From: Steroidobacter agaridevorans | GTDB lineage: Bacteria > Pseudomonadota > Gammaproteobacteria > Steroidobacterales > Steroidobacteraceae | Length of the DNA stretch: 64,000 bases | Direction: 5' to 3' | Assembly (NCBI RefSeq): GCF_009932555.1 | Contig: NZ_BLJO01000001.1 | Location: 983,691 to 1,047,690 of the forward strand | Part shown: piece by piece, positions 54,839 through 63,491 of the stretch | Layout of the letters: each line of letters opens with the position of its first letter | Numbering within the stretch: position 1 is the first letter of the stretch | Program-made: the position numbers and the translations under genes | The notes under the pieces: generated by a model | The model's input: only the letters and a program-made list of their open reading frames with translations | Told to the model about the DNA's origin: nothing | Database searches by the model: none

Positions 54839-55744
54839 ATGGAACTGCGACAGCTGCGCTATTTCATTGCCATCATCGAGCACGGCGGCTTTTCTCGCGC
54901 GGCCAGCGAGCTCGGCCGCACGCAGCAGGCGCTGAGCAAGGCCATGCACGCGCTCGAGGAAGAGCTGGGCGTGCGGCTGCTGGATCGCAATTCCCAGATC
55001 GCCTCGCCGACGGCCTTCGGCAAGCTGTTGCTGGAACATGGGCGGGCGATCGAGAGCGAAGCCCGCTCGTTTCGCACCAAGCTGAGCCAATTGCTGGAAG
55101 CCGAAGCCGGCGCGTTGCGCTTGGGCACGGGCCCCTCCGCGGCCGGTGGCCTCGTGGCGCAGGCGGTGCTCGATCTGCAGCGAACGCGCCCTCGCATTCG
55201 TCTCGATGTCGTCAGCGGCGTTCACGCTGAGCTGGTGGCCGGTCTGCAGCAGGGTCGGATCGACCTGGCGGTCTGTGTGGAGACCGACAGCTTGGATGCG
55301 GGCAATCTGGTGCGTGAAACCTTGGGCGAGGACGAATACGTCATCGTCTGCGGCTCCTCGCATCCGTTGGCGAAACGACGCGAGATCTCGGTCGCCGATC
55401 TGACTGACGTGCGCTGGATCGTCGGACGCAAGCTTGGCGATGTCGAGCTGGCATGGGCGGCGCTATTCGACGAAGCGGGCCTCGCCCGACCGAAGCCCGC
55501 CATTGAAACGAACTCGTTGGAATTCTGTCGCGCAGCCTTGCGCGATGGCGAACACCTGAGCGTGCTGACACGCAGCCTGATCGCAGACGAGTTGCGCTCG
55601 GGAGAACTGCGCGCGTTGGCGGTTGCCCAGGCGGCATGGCGCCGGCCCATCGTTCTCCTCTATCGACGCAGCGATCTGCTGGTGCCCGCGATGCTGGCGG
55701 TCATCGACGCGCTTTACATTGCCGCGCGCAGCAACGTCGAATGA
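54839..55744 (+). CDS. LysR family transcriptional regulator
   Basis: A 301-residue regulator. It starts MELRQLRYFIAIIEHGGFSR, then TQQALSKAMHALEEELGVRLL; the substrate domain covers about 90-295. It is flanked by a VOC-membrane protein-oxidase operon and by the nitrilase-fold, TonB receptor and dehydrogenase genes, and is the only regulator in this block. Confidence 0.92.
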   Translation: MELRQLRYFIAIIEHGGFSRAASELGRTQQALSKAMHALEEELGVRLLDRNSQIASPTAFGKLLLEHGRAIESEARSFRTKLSQLLEAEAGALRLGTGPSAAGGLVAQAVLDLQRTRPRIRLDVVSGVHAELVAGLQQGRIDLAVCVETDSLDAGNLVRETLGEDEYVIVCGSSHPLAKRREISVADLTDVRWIVGRKLGDVELAWAALFDEAGLARPKPAIETNSLEFCRAALRDGEHLSVLTRSLIADELRSGELRALAVAQAAWRRPIVLLYRRSDLLVPAMLAVIDALYIAARSNVE

Positions 55745-55760
55745 CACGCCAGCACGCGTG

Positions 55761-56924
55761 CTACTTGCGGCCCATACGCTGCTTCGCGAGGCCCCCCGCT
55801 TCCTGATAATTGTTGGGCAACCGCTCGAGAAACGCGTTGGGCTGAAACGAGGGCTGGTACTGCTGGAACACGGGTAACAGCAGCGCCATTGGAAATTCCG
55901 CGGGAGCGCGTGTGTTGCGGAAATCAGCAATGGGCACACGCGCCGTGGCGATGTCTTCGTGATGGCTCGTGGTCTTCGCAAGCGGCACGCCGCGCGGATC
56001 GACGATGACTGTGCCTTCGTCTCGCGCGCCCACCGATTCGGTGAAGCCTGGATTATCCGGCGACACCGAGTTGCTCACACCGATGGTGTAGGTGCGCGTC
56101 ATGCGCGCGGACTGAACTGCCGTTTCGGCATTCGATGCGCCGGTGACAGTGAGAATCATGATCTCGGCGCCCTTCAACGCAAGCGCCTGGTACAGCATTG
56201 GCTCCATGCCCACTGCCGTCATCGCGATGTTGCCGATGTCGGTGCGCGCGATCGGCAACGTCGCGTCCCAGCCGTACATCTCCACGTAACGATCCAGCAC
56301 ATCGTAAACGGTGGTCCCGATGAGGCCGATGCCGCCGAACGAGCCGAGAATATTGCGCGCCTTCCATTGCTTGCTGACGATATTGCCGTCCGGACCGACG
56401 ATGACCGACATGTTGATCACATGATTCGGCCAATCCTTGTCGCGCGCGTAACAGCCGAACGCGATGTAGCAACCATAACGCCTGGCGCGCTCGCCGATGA
56501 CTTCAGATTCGGGCCCTGGCAGATCGAATGCAATCTTGTTGAGCTCGGCGCGATTCCAGGGCTGAAACCCCTGGATCGGAAATTCGTGCAGGCAGATCAG
56601 GTCCTGCTTCGCACCCCACAGGCGCTGGCCGCCCCACTCCTCGCCCGAGCCCTGGGCATAGTCGATCAGCTTGGTCACATGATCGAGGCTGCGCTTCATC
56701 GTCGCATCCCGATTCTTCACGTCGACCGACATCAGGCGCGACTGGATGGCTGAGACATTGATCGCGTCCTGCCGCAGCGGCGCTTTCGCGTATTCGCCTC
56801 GCTTCATCACCGAAGGCTCGCCGCTCGCTGTCTTCGTCGACTGAGCCGCGAACGCGGAGGAAGCGGTCAGTGCACTCACACTGGCGATGCCGGCGCCGGC
56901 CAGCACGTCGCGACGCGAAACCAT
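55761..56924 (-). CDS. Nitrilase-superfamily protein with Tat-like signal and no catalytic cysteine
   Basis: A 387-residue protein. The N-terminus MVSRRDVLAGAGIASVSALT has a twin-arginine pattern and cleaves near AFAA. The carbon-nitrogen hydrolase fold shows the Glu in LICLHEFPIQGF and the Lys in VSKQWKARNIL. Where the nucleophile Cys belongs (usually xICYDxMFPE), the sequence is IAMTAVGMEPMLYQALALKG, placing threonine at that site. GGGGAG precedes ATG 56924. It is divergent from the TonB receptor and could be a binding protein or an enzyme using Thr; I cannot tell. Confidence 0.82.
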   Translation of the reverse strand: MVSRRDVLAGAGIASVSALTASSAFAAQSTKTASGEPSVMKRGEYAKAPLRQDAINVSAIQSRLMSVDVKNRDATMKRSLDHVTKLIDYAQGSGEEWGGQRLWGAKQDLICLHEFPIQGFQPWNRAELNKIAFDLPGPESEVIGERARRYGCYIAFGCYARDKDWPNHVINMSVIVGPDGNIVSKQWKARNILGSFGGIGLIGTTVYDVLDRYVEMYGWDATLPIARTDIGNIAMTAVGMEPMLYQALALKGAEIMILTVTGASNAETAVQSARMTRTYTIGVSNSVSPDNPGFTESVGARDEGTVIVDPRGVPLAKTTSHHEDIATARVPIADFRNTRAPAEFPMALLLPVFQQYQPSFQPNAFLERLPNNYQEAGGLAKQRMGRK

Positions 56925-57062
56925 TGTCGTTCTCCCCTGATCGGATCGCCGGACACTAGCACCGAACCTGCGCGCCATTGAAACAACTCCGCGTTGTGGG
57001 GCCGCCTTTGGAGTTGTTGGACAGCTTTTCCAGCTCGTCGCTAGGCTCGACCCGCTCGAAAA

Positions 57063-57074
57063 TTGTCCGGACAA
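57063..57074. promoter_or_regulatory. TTGTCCGGACAA palindrome, site 2 (TonB receptor promoter)
   Basis: Identical perfect 12-bp palindrome in the 173-base gap between the nitrilase-fold gene and the TonB receptor, ending 23 bases before the receptor ATG (57098). It probably overlaps the transcription start or -10 region of the receptor gene. The rest of the gap shows no other repeat. Confidence 0.75.
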
Positions 57075-57097
57075 AAAACAGGGAGCCCCCGCCGTTC

Positions 57098-59620
57098 ATG
57101 AAAACCAGAAATCCGCTGTACCTATCGTGCCTGTTGCCGCTGGCCGCGACGCCAGTGCTGGCGCAGGACCAGGATCAGACCGAAGCGGTGACCATCACCG
57201 AGATCGTCGTGACCGCGCGCCGTGCCGAAGAGAGCTTGCAGAAGGTGCCACTGTCCATCACCGCGCTCGGCGCCAACGATCTGCAGGCCGCCGGCATTTC
57301 TTCGGTCGAGGAAATCGCGGCGCTGACGCCGGGCTTCTCGTTCCGCAACGGCTTCGGACGCGGCTTCGAGCGTCCTGTGATTCGCGGCATGGCCAACATC
57401 AGCGGCTCCGCCAACGCGTCGTTCTTCATCGACGGCATCTACGTCAACGGTCCGATCAGCGGCTACAACATCGACAACCTGGAGCGCGTCGAGATCATTC
57501 GCGGCCCGCAATCGGCGCTGTTCGGCCGCAGCACTTTCGCCGGCGCCATCAACTACGTGACCCGCAAACCGACCGATGAATTCGAAGGTCGCATCGAGGC
57601 CACGACCGGGAATTACAATCGGCAGAACGTTTCTTTCTGGGCCAGCGGACCGATCGTCGAAGGCGCGCTGCGCTTCCAGGTCAATGGCAACTACTACAAC
57701 CGTGACGGTCAATACCTGAACCTCGCCTCCGGCGAGAAAGACATCGGCGGCGAACGCACGAAGTCCTTCGGCACGACGCTCAGCTGGACGCCAGTCGAAT
57801 GGTTCGACGCGACGCTGCGCGCGAACTACGCACTGAACGACGACGAACAACCGGCCATCGTCCGCCTCGGCGGCCCGGGCACCGGCTTCTCTGCAGACGA
57901 AGTACGCAACTGTTATCGGCCGACCGCGGGCACACGCCGTCGCGGCTATTTCTGCGGAGATGCGCCGACACCTGACCACGTATGGATCAACACCCGCGAG
58001 TTCGACGCCGCCGGCATCGAGCAAGGTCAGCAAACGAAGCTGTTCCGCTCCAGCCTGGTGATGAATGCTTACGTGAGCGACTACACCTTCACGTCGACGA
58101 CGAGTTGGGATCGCATCACTGACAGCCTCGCTTCCGACCAGGATTACAGCGCGGCGCGCGGCTTTGGCGGTGCGTTCGAGACATTGAGCGAGACCGGCCA
58201 GGACGTCTGGAGCCAGGAGCTACGTGTGGCTTCTCCTCGCAACGGACGGCTGCGCTGGCAAGGCGGCCTCTACACTTACGAGAGCAATCCGGACACGACG
58301 GCGCTCGCCGCCAATCTCGTCGCCAATCCGGTCGCCGGTCTGCCCGACCTGCCCGCGGTGTTCGCGACCCAGGCCGTGGATTCGAGCACCAAGAACGAAG
58401 CGGTGTTCGCGATGGTCGAGTTCGACGTGCTCGATCGGCTCACATTGACCGCCGAAGGACGATACGCCAAAGACACGATCCACACTGGCGGCAGCTCGGT
58501 GTTCACCAAGTCTGCCAACACGGGATTCATTCCGGGCAGCTACTCGGCGAACTGCGTCGCAACCAACACGCCGAACGCGGCAAATCCAAACCGGCAGACG
58601 CTCACGTGCACCAATCCCTACCTGAGCGATGTTTCGTTCACGAACTTCCTGCCCCGCTTCACCGCGACCTGGGTGAGCTCCGATTCGATGACGTACTACG
58701 CGCAGTACGCCAAGGGCAACAAGCCGGGCGGCTTCAACGCGGACTCGCAGAACGCACGCATCCAACCGACGGATCGTGACAATCTGCGTACGCTGGGCCT
58801 GCAATCGTTCGAAGAAGAGGAAGCCGACAGCTATGAGCTCGGCCTGAAGAGCTTGTTGCTGGATCGACGCGTTCAGTTCAACACGGCGCTCTACTTCATC
58901 GACTGGACCAACCAGCAACTGACGCAGACCGCGCCGGTCGCGGAAGAAGGTCGTGCGGTGGGCAGCACCGTGCCGCCTCAGTTCCTCACTTCTTACACCG
59001 CCAACCTCGGCAAGTCGGAGATCCGCGGCGTCGAGATGGAGATGCTCGCTGCGCTCGGACAGCACTGGGACCTGCGTCTCACGTACGCCTACCAGGATGC
59101 GGAGATCAAACGCTATGTCAGCTCGGATCAGTCGGACCTGATCTTCGCGGGTCCGTACACGGGATGCGTCGCCGGCTCGCAGTGCTATGCGGACTATCTC
59201 GCCGCCGGCGACCTCTCAGGCAAGGCTCTGCCGCGCGTGCCGAAGCATCTCGCTTCGGCTTCGTTATCAGCCAGCTATCCGCTTGGCGCCTGGGGCACGC
59301 TCTCGTGGCGCGCGGATTACAGCTACGAGTCGAGTCGCTTCGTGCAGGTCGACAATCTCATGGAAAGCGGCGATTCCAACCTCGTGAACATGCGATTGGG
59401 TTTGGATGTCGGCGCGTGGAACGTCACTGCGTGGGTGGAAAACCTCACCGACGACGACACCTCGGTGGATACGATCCGCACCGTCGATCCGGCGATCTTC
59501 CTGACCGTGCCGGTACAACCTCCGCTGCCCGGCACACTGACTGCGACCAACGCTCGTGACTTTGGCGTGACCTTGCCGCTCAAGCGGATGTACGGCGTGA
59601 CGCTGAGTTACAAGTTCTGA
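57098..59620 (+). CDS. TonB-dependent receptor
   Basis: An 840-residue receptor. Signal peptide ends PVLAQD. A TonB box-like VTITEIVVTARR follows, then the plug domain (SLQKVPLSITALGANDLQ, RPVIRGMANISGSANASFFI, VEIIRGPQSALFGRSTFAGA) and a barrel ending MYGVTLSYKF with terminal Phe. The IdeA/FyuA-like plug type is common in receptors for plant or steroid compounds; the ligand is unknown. ATG 57098 fits the signal; GGGAG is 14 bases upstream. The flavoprotein dehydrogenase follows after a hairpin. Confidence 0.92.
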   Translation: MKTRNPLYLSCLLPLAATPVLAQDQDQTEAVTITEIVVTARRAEESLQKVPLSITALGANDLQAAGISSVEEIAALTPGFSFRNGFGRGFERPVIRGMANISGSANASFFIDGIYVNGPISGYNIDNLERVEIIRGPQSALFGRSTFAGAINYVTRKPTDEFEGRIEATTGNYNRQNVSFWASGPIVEGALRFQVNGNYYNRDGQYLNLASGEKDIGGERTKSFGTTLSWTPVEWFDATLRANYALNDDEQPAIVRLGGPGTGFSADEVRNCYRPTAGTRRRGYFCGDAPTPDHVWINTREFDAAGIEQGQQTKLFRSSLVMNAYVSDYTFTSTTSWDRITDSLASDQDYSAARGFGGAFETLSETGQDVWSQELRVASPRNGRLRWQGGLYTYESNPDTTALAANLVANPVAGLPDLPAVFATQAVDSSTKNEAVFAMVEFDVLDRLTLTAEGRYAKDTIHTGGSSVFTKSANTGFIPGSYSANCVATNTPNAANPNRQTLTCTNPYLSDVSFTNFLPRFTATWVSSDSMTYYAQYAKGNKPGGFNADSQNARIQPTDRDNLRTLGLQSFEEEEADSYELGLKSLLLDRRVQFNTALYFIDWTNQQLTQTAPVAEEGRAVGSTVPPQFLTSYTANLGKSEIRGVEMEMLAALGQHWDLRLTYAYQDAEIKRYVSSDQSDLIFAGPYTGCVAGSQCYADYLAAGDLSGKALPRVPKHLASASLSASYPLGAWGTLSWRADYSYESSRFVQVDNLMESGDSNLVNMRLGLDVGAWNVTAWVENLTDDDTSVDTIRTVDPAIFLTVPVQPPLPGTLTATNARDFGVTLPLKRMYGVTLSYKF

Positions 59621-59649
59621 CTGTGACTGCGGAAAAGTAGTTGTTTGTG

Positions 59650-59679
59650 CGCGCGATGCACGGTTCTTAGCATCGCGCG
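59650..59679 (+). terminator. Intergenic hairpin after the TonB receptor
   Basis: CGCGCGATGC (59650-59659), loop of ten, GCATCGCGCG (59670-59679), a perfect ten-bp stem followed by GTTCC and a T-rich TTATTTTTT. It is a good intrinsic terminator. It lies between the receptor and the flavoprotein gene in the same direction, so partial read-through may lower expression of the downstream gene. Confidence 0.8.
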
Positions 59680-59707
59680 GTTCCTTATTTTTTAGACGAG
59701 AGTAACG

Positions 59708-61216
59708 ATGGCAAGTCTCGCAAGCGTCCGGGAATGGCACGATGAAACCGATGTACTGGTGTGCGGCTTCGGCATGGCCGGCTCCGCGGCCGCCATCGAA
59801 GCTCACGACAGCGATCCAACGGCGGATGTGCTGTTGATAGAAAAAATGCCGGAGCCCCTGGCCGGCGGCAACGCCCGCGTGTCCGGCCAATCGCTGCTGA
59901 TCTCCAAGGACGTCGAGGCGCTGAAGAGTTATCAGCGTGCGATGAGCGCAGCGAATCCGATTCCGGAGGACATGCTCGACGCATGGGCTCAACGCATGGT
60001 CGCGCTCGAGCCTTACATCGAAGCGCGGGCGAAGGAAGTCGGCGCTCAATACATTCACGGCGTCGGCTGGTCGGAGCGTGCGGCAGTATTGGAATATCCC
60101 GAATTCGGCGCGGCCTCGGCGGTCGCGCACACCGCGACCATTCTGCCGGCCCCGAGCGGCGTCTGGCTCGCCTTCAAAGCGAACGTCGAAAAGCGCAAGC
60201 GCATCCGCCGCAGCTTTCAAACCGCCCTCGTCGATCTGATTCAGGACCCGGACACGCTCGAGATCTTCGGCGCGGTCGTGTCACAAGACGGCGTTCGCAA
60301 GAACATCAAAGCTCGACGTGGCGTGGTGATGTGCACCGGCGGCTTCGAGAACAATCTGGACATGCAGCGCAATTACTTCGGCCTGTCCGAAGCCTATCCG
60401 CTGGGCACACCCGGCAACACCGGCGACGGCATCAAGATTCTGCAGAAGGCCGGCGCGGATCTGTGGCATTTGCGCAATCAAGGTCAGTCCGGCGGCGTGT
60501 GGCCCGGCTTCCGGTATCCACAGCACCCCACCGTGTTTCTACGCCAGCTGTTCTGGCAGAGCTTCAGCTGGATCGACGTTGGCGCCGACAGCCGTCGCTT
60601 CATCGACGAGACCTACGAGTGGCAGATCACGCACTACAAACAGAAAGTGCAGGGCCAATGGATCGACACGCCCCATCAGCGCGTCATGCCCATGCACATG
60701 ATCTTCGATGAGACCACGCGCCAGTACAATTGCCTGGTGACCAGCGTGATGACCTGGAACACGGTGGTCGAGAAGTACTCCTGGAGCGACGACAACGCCG
60801 CCGAGGTGGCGAACGGCTGGATCGTCAAGGCCGACTCCATCGAAGAGCTGGCGCGCAAGACTGGACGCGATCCCGCAGTGCTCGCCGACACGGTGAAGCG
60901 TTACAACGCCGGCTGCGCCCGCGGCGAAGATGAAGAATTTGGGCGCAACCCGGCCACGCTGCAACCGATTGCCAAACCGCCCTTCTATGCCATTGCCATG
61001 GTGCCGGCCATCGTCTGCACCGGCGGCGGTGCGCGTCGGAACATCGAATCCGAAGTGCTGGATCATTGCGGCAAGGCGATCCCGCGCTTGTACGAGGCGG
61101 GCGAGCTCGGGTCGATGTTCTCGAACCTGTATCAGAACGGCTCGTATCTCACCGAAGCCATGATCTCGGGCCGAGCCGCGGGCCGTAACGCGGCTGGACT
61201 GCGAGCGTGGGGTTGA
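59708..61216 (+). CDS. FAD-dependent dehydrogenase of the FAD_binding_2 (fumarate reductase/ketosteroid dehydrogenase) family
   Basis: A 502-residue flavoprotein. The dinucleotide motif DVLVCGFGMAGSAAAIEA lies at 15-32, and GGNARVSGQSLLIS and the C-terminal EAGELGSMFSNLYQNGSYLT match the family. Members include fumarate reductase, tricarballylate and 3-ketosteroid dehydrogenases; the exact substrate is not visible. A signal peptide is absent. It starts seven bases after the GACGAG/ATG boundary region following the hairpin, and shares the TonB receptor neighbourhood. Confidence 0.85.
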   Translation: MASLASVREWHDETDVLVCGFGMAGSAAAIEAHDSDPTADVLLIEKMPEPLAGGNARVSGQSLLISKDVEALKSYQRAMSAANPIPEDMLDAWAQRMVALEPYIEARAKEVGAQYIHGVGWSERAAVLEYPEFGAASAVAHTATILPAPSGVWLAFKANVEKRKRIRRSFQTALVDLIQDPDTLEIFGAVVSQDGVRKNIKARRGVVMCTGGFENNLDMQRNYFGLSEAYPLGTPGNTGDGIKILQKAGADLWHLRNQGQSGGVWPGFRYPQHPTVFLRQLFWQSFSWIDVGADSRRFIDETYEWQITHYKQKVQGQWIDTPHQRVMPMHMIFDETTRQYNCLVTSVMTWNTVVEKYSWSDDNAAEVANGWIVKADSIEELARKTGRDPAVLADTVKRYNAGCARGEDEEFGRNPATLQPIAKPPFYAIAMVPAIVCTGGGARRNIESEVLDHCGKAIPRLYEAGELGSMFSNLYQNGSYLTEAMISGRAAGRNAAGLRAWG

Positions 61217-61220
61217 TCCG

Positions 61221-61412
61221 ATGCGTGTCGTAACACCTGCAATGAAGCTCGACGTGCGCATCGATGATGCCACCGCGAATCAAGGGCTGCTGAAACTGTC
61301 CGGCCTCGCCGGCATCCTGCCGTGCGAAGTCACATTGACGCCGGCGGAGCTGCGCCGGCTGCTTCTTCGTGTACTGCGCCCCAGGACGCTCGCATTGCTG
61401 TTGAAGAAGTGA
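61221..61412 (+). CDS. Small protein of unknown function
   Basis: A 63-residue protein starting four bases after the flavoprotein stop, so cotranslated. Residues 9-56 read as an alpha/beta unit (KLDVRIDDATANQGLLKLSG, TPAELRRLLLRVLRP). It is basic at the C-terminus. No family recognised; it may be an accessory of the dehydrogenase. Confidence 0.6.
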   Translation: MRVVTPAMKLDVRIDDATANQGLLKLSGLAGILPCEVTLTPAELRRLLLRVLRPRTLALLLKK

Positions 61413-61430
61413 TGGGCCCGCAGTGCGCGC

Positions 61431-62165
61431 TCAAGTCGCGCACTGCGTACTCTCATAGGAAACGAGCTCGTACGCCGTCTGCATGTAGCCCGCCACCGCT
61501 GCCTTGAGCAACACATAGTCGCCGTCGGCGGTACACCAAAGATCGTACGCCGGATGTTCGAGCGGCAGACCGGGCACATCGACGATCCGGAAATGAAGCG
61601 CGTCGAACGTCCCCGCGACAACCGTCACGCGCTCTCGTCCCACGAACTCCAGAGCGAGATCGACAGCGAAGAGCATCGGGCCGGTCGCGCCCCGATGATC
61701 GGGCGATGACAGCAACATGCGCGGGAACACCTGTACGCCAGCGCCTTTGCTCAGGTCGTACAGATTGAGCAAGTAACCGTCGTTGACCATCGCATGATTG
61801 CCGAACGCGACCAGCGGACGGTCGAGGCTCATCGTTTGCGAAAGCCTGCCCTCCGCCGCCGTGAAAGCCTCGCACTCGGCGACGTCGTCGGCAAATCGGA
61901 ACCATGCCGATCCGGTGAACTGCCCGCCCACAGCGATACGAACGAAGCTCTCCTGCGGCCGGCGATCCGCACCGACTCGCAGATTCACGTCGCGCACGAC
62001 AGCGGGCGCGTCGTCGATTTCGCCATGCGCCGCAATCGTCCGGCAGCCATCCGCGTGAATGTCGATGCGAAACGACTCGCGACCGCGCTCCTGTCCCTGC
62101 CGCTCCGGCTTGTTGCTCGTGTAGCGGATCGACCCGGTAATACTGCGCACGACGCCACGACTCAT
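61431..62165 (-). CDS. Protein of unknown function in the TTGTCCGGACAA regulon
   Basis: A 244-residue protein with no signal peptide or membrane segment. It is rich in beta strands (MLFAVDLALEFVGRERVTVV, FRIVDVPGLPLEHPAYDLWC). The composition resembles DUF3108/lipocalin-like barrels, but I cannot assign it. GGAGGTC precedes ATG 62165. The palindrome at 62191 lies 26 bases upstream. It is convergent to the flavoprotein/small-protein genes and likely part of the same catabolic function. Confidence 0.65.
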   Translation of the reverse strand: MSRGVVRSITGSIRYTSNKPERQGQERGRESFRIDIHADGCRTIAAHGEIDDAPAVVRDVNLRVGADRRPQESFVRIAVGGQFTGSAWFRFADDVAECEAFTAAEGRLSQTMSLDRPLVAFGNHAMVNDGYLLNLYDLSKGAGVQVFPRMLLSSPDHRGATGPMLFAVDLALEFVGRERVTVVAGTFDALHFRIVDVPGLPLEHPAYDLWCTADGDYVLLKAAVAGYMQTAYELVSYESTQCAT

Positions 62166-62190
62166 CTCGACCTCCGGCCGGACTGCGAAT

Positions 62191-62202
62191 TTGTCCGGAC
62201 AA
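62191..62202. promoter_or_regulatory. TTGTCCGGACAA palindrome, site 3
   Basis: Third identical copy, 26 bases upstream of the ATG at 62165. The flank AACTTCGA after the palindrome is also shared with site 1 (CAACTTCGA at both places), which strengthens homology beyond the 12 bp. Confidence 0.75.
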
Positions 62203-62253
62203 CTTCGACGGCGCAAACTAGCTCGCCGGCCGGAGGTTGTCAAAGGCGTGGCT

Positions 62254-63378
62254 TCATTGGTCCTGATCGTCGCCGGTCACGACGTTGATGACTCCGTACG
62301 CACCATCGGTCTCATCGTTCGGTCCGGCGGCCCAGAACAGGGAGTTCGTCGGCTGCCCGAGGATGCCGTTGCCGAACTGAATACCCCACAGCCCGTCTAC
62401 CCGGATGGCGCGATTGTTCGCTCCGTGCAGTCTGCCGAGGAATTTGCCGGAGCGCGGCGCGAAGGCGTTGATCGTCCCGTCGCCCAGGTTGCCGATCAGC
62501 AATGCGCCGCCGAAGGCGCCGAAGCTGGCCGGCGCGAGCGCGATTCCCCAAGGAGCATTGAGCGGGCCATGACTGGCGATGCGGCGGATCAGATGCCCTT
62601 GCGGATCGAACACGTCGACGAAGCCCAGACCCGCGCCGGCCTCTTCCTCGTCGCTGCCCGGCTCTTCCTGTTTCGCATAAGTCACATAGATGTCGCCGCC
62701 GATCGCCTGGATGCCGAAAGGCGCGTAGGTGCTCGGCAGCTCCGGATCGGCGAAGTCGCCGGACACGTCGACGGACTTGAACGTGCCGTCGAACACGTCG
62801 ATGCGCGCTTTACTGAAATTGCATGCATATAAGAGATGTGTCGTGCCGTTGCCGCTCAGAGCGAGCCCGGTATAGACCGCGCCCTGCTGCGAATTGTCGA
62901 CCGCCTCGAGGGCGTTCGTGGCGTTCACGTTGGGCGCCCAGCCCGCGAGCGTGCCTTGCTCGGTGGCGAAGATGAATCGCGCCGGTCCCGTGGTCGTTCC
63001 GTCGCTCACGACGAAGTCCGTGCCTCCCGAGAATACGATGCCGGTCGGATTGCCCTCGGCTCCGCCCGGCCCGGGCACCGTCACGACCAGCGATTGCGGC
63101 TGTCCGTTGCCGTCGTACAGCACCGATTTTCCTGCATCCGCCGAGCTCACCCAGACAAAGCCGCTCGGGTTGAAGGCCACGCCCCAGCCATTGATCAGAT
63201 TCGGGTCGGTGAAGTTCGCCGGTATCCCGCCGTTCGAAACCAGCACCTTCGATTCATAGACAGAACGCGCCCGCCCGTTGCCGTCGGCACTATCGTCATG
63301 CGCGATCGCGGGCAAAGCTACGAGGGTGAATGCGGCGCATGCGAAGCATGACCACGGGATGAGTCTTGCGGTGCTCAT
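62254..63378 (-). CDS. TIGR03118 family secreted beta-propeller protein
   Basis: A 374-residue exported protein with signal (MSTARLIPWSCFACAAFTLVALPAIA). Its body starts VLVSNGGIPANFTDPNLING and WGVAFNPSGFVWVSSADAGK, the TIGR03118 start, with later GLALSGNGTTHLLYACNF, PFGIQAIGGDIYVTYA and GALLIGNLGDGTINAF blades. Function is unknown. ATG 63378 has AAAGG at good spacing; ATG 63384 is too close to it. Confidence 0.88.
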   Translation of the reverse strand: MSTARLIPWSCFACAAFTLVALPAIAHDDSADGNGRARSVYESKVLVSNGGIPANFTDPNLINGWGVAFNPSGFVWVSSADAGKSVLYDGNGQPQSLVVTVPGPGGAEGNPTGIVFSGGTDFVVSDGTTTGPARFIFATEQGTLAGWAPNVNATNALEAVDNSQQGAVYTGLALSGNGTTHLLYACNFSKARIDVFDGTFKSVDVSGDFADPELPSTYAPFGIQAIGGDIYVTYAKQEEPGSDEEEAGAGLGFVDVFDPQGHLIRRIASHGPLNAPWGIALAPASFGAFGGALLIGNLGDGTINAFAPRSGKFLGRLHGANNRAIRVDGLWGIQFGNGILGQPTNSLFWAAGPNDETDGAYGVINVVTGDDQDQ

Positions 63379-63491
63379 GAGCATTACCTTTATGGAAGTG
63401 ATAGATCGGGCACGCCGGCGGCGCAACGGCGCGATGGTGAGTACCGCAGGCATAGGCTGGGGTTCATCCCCGGCGGCGCGCTCGTGAACTG

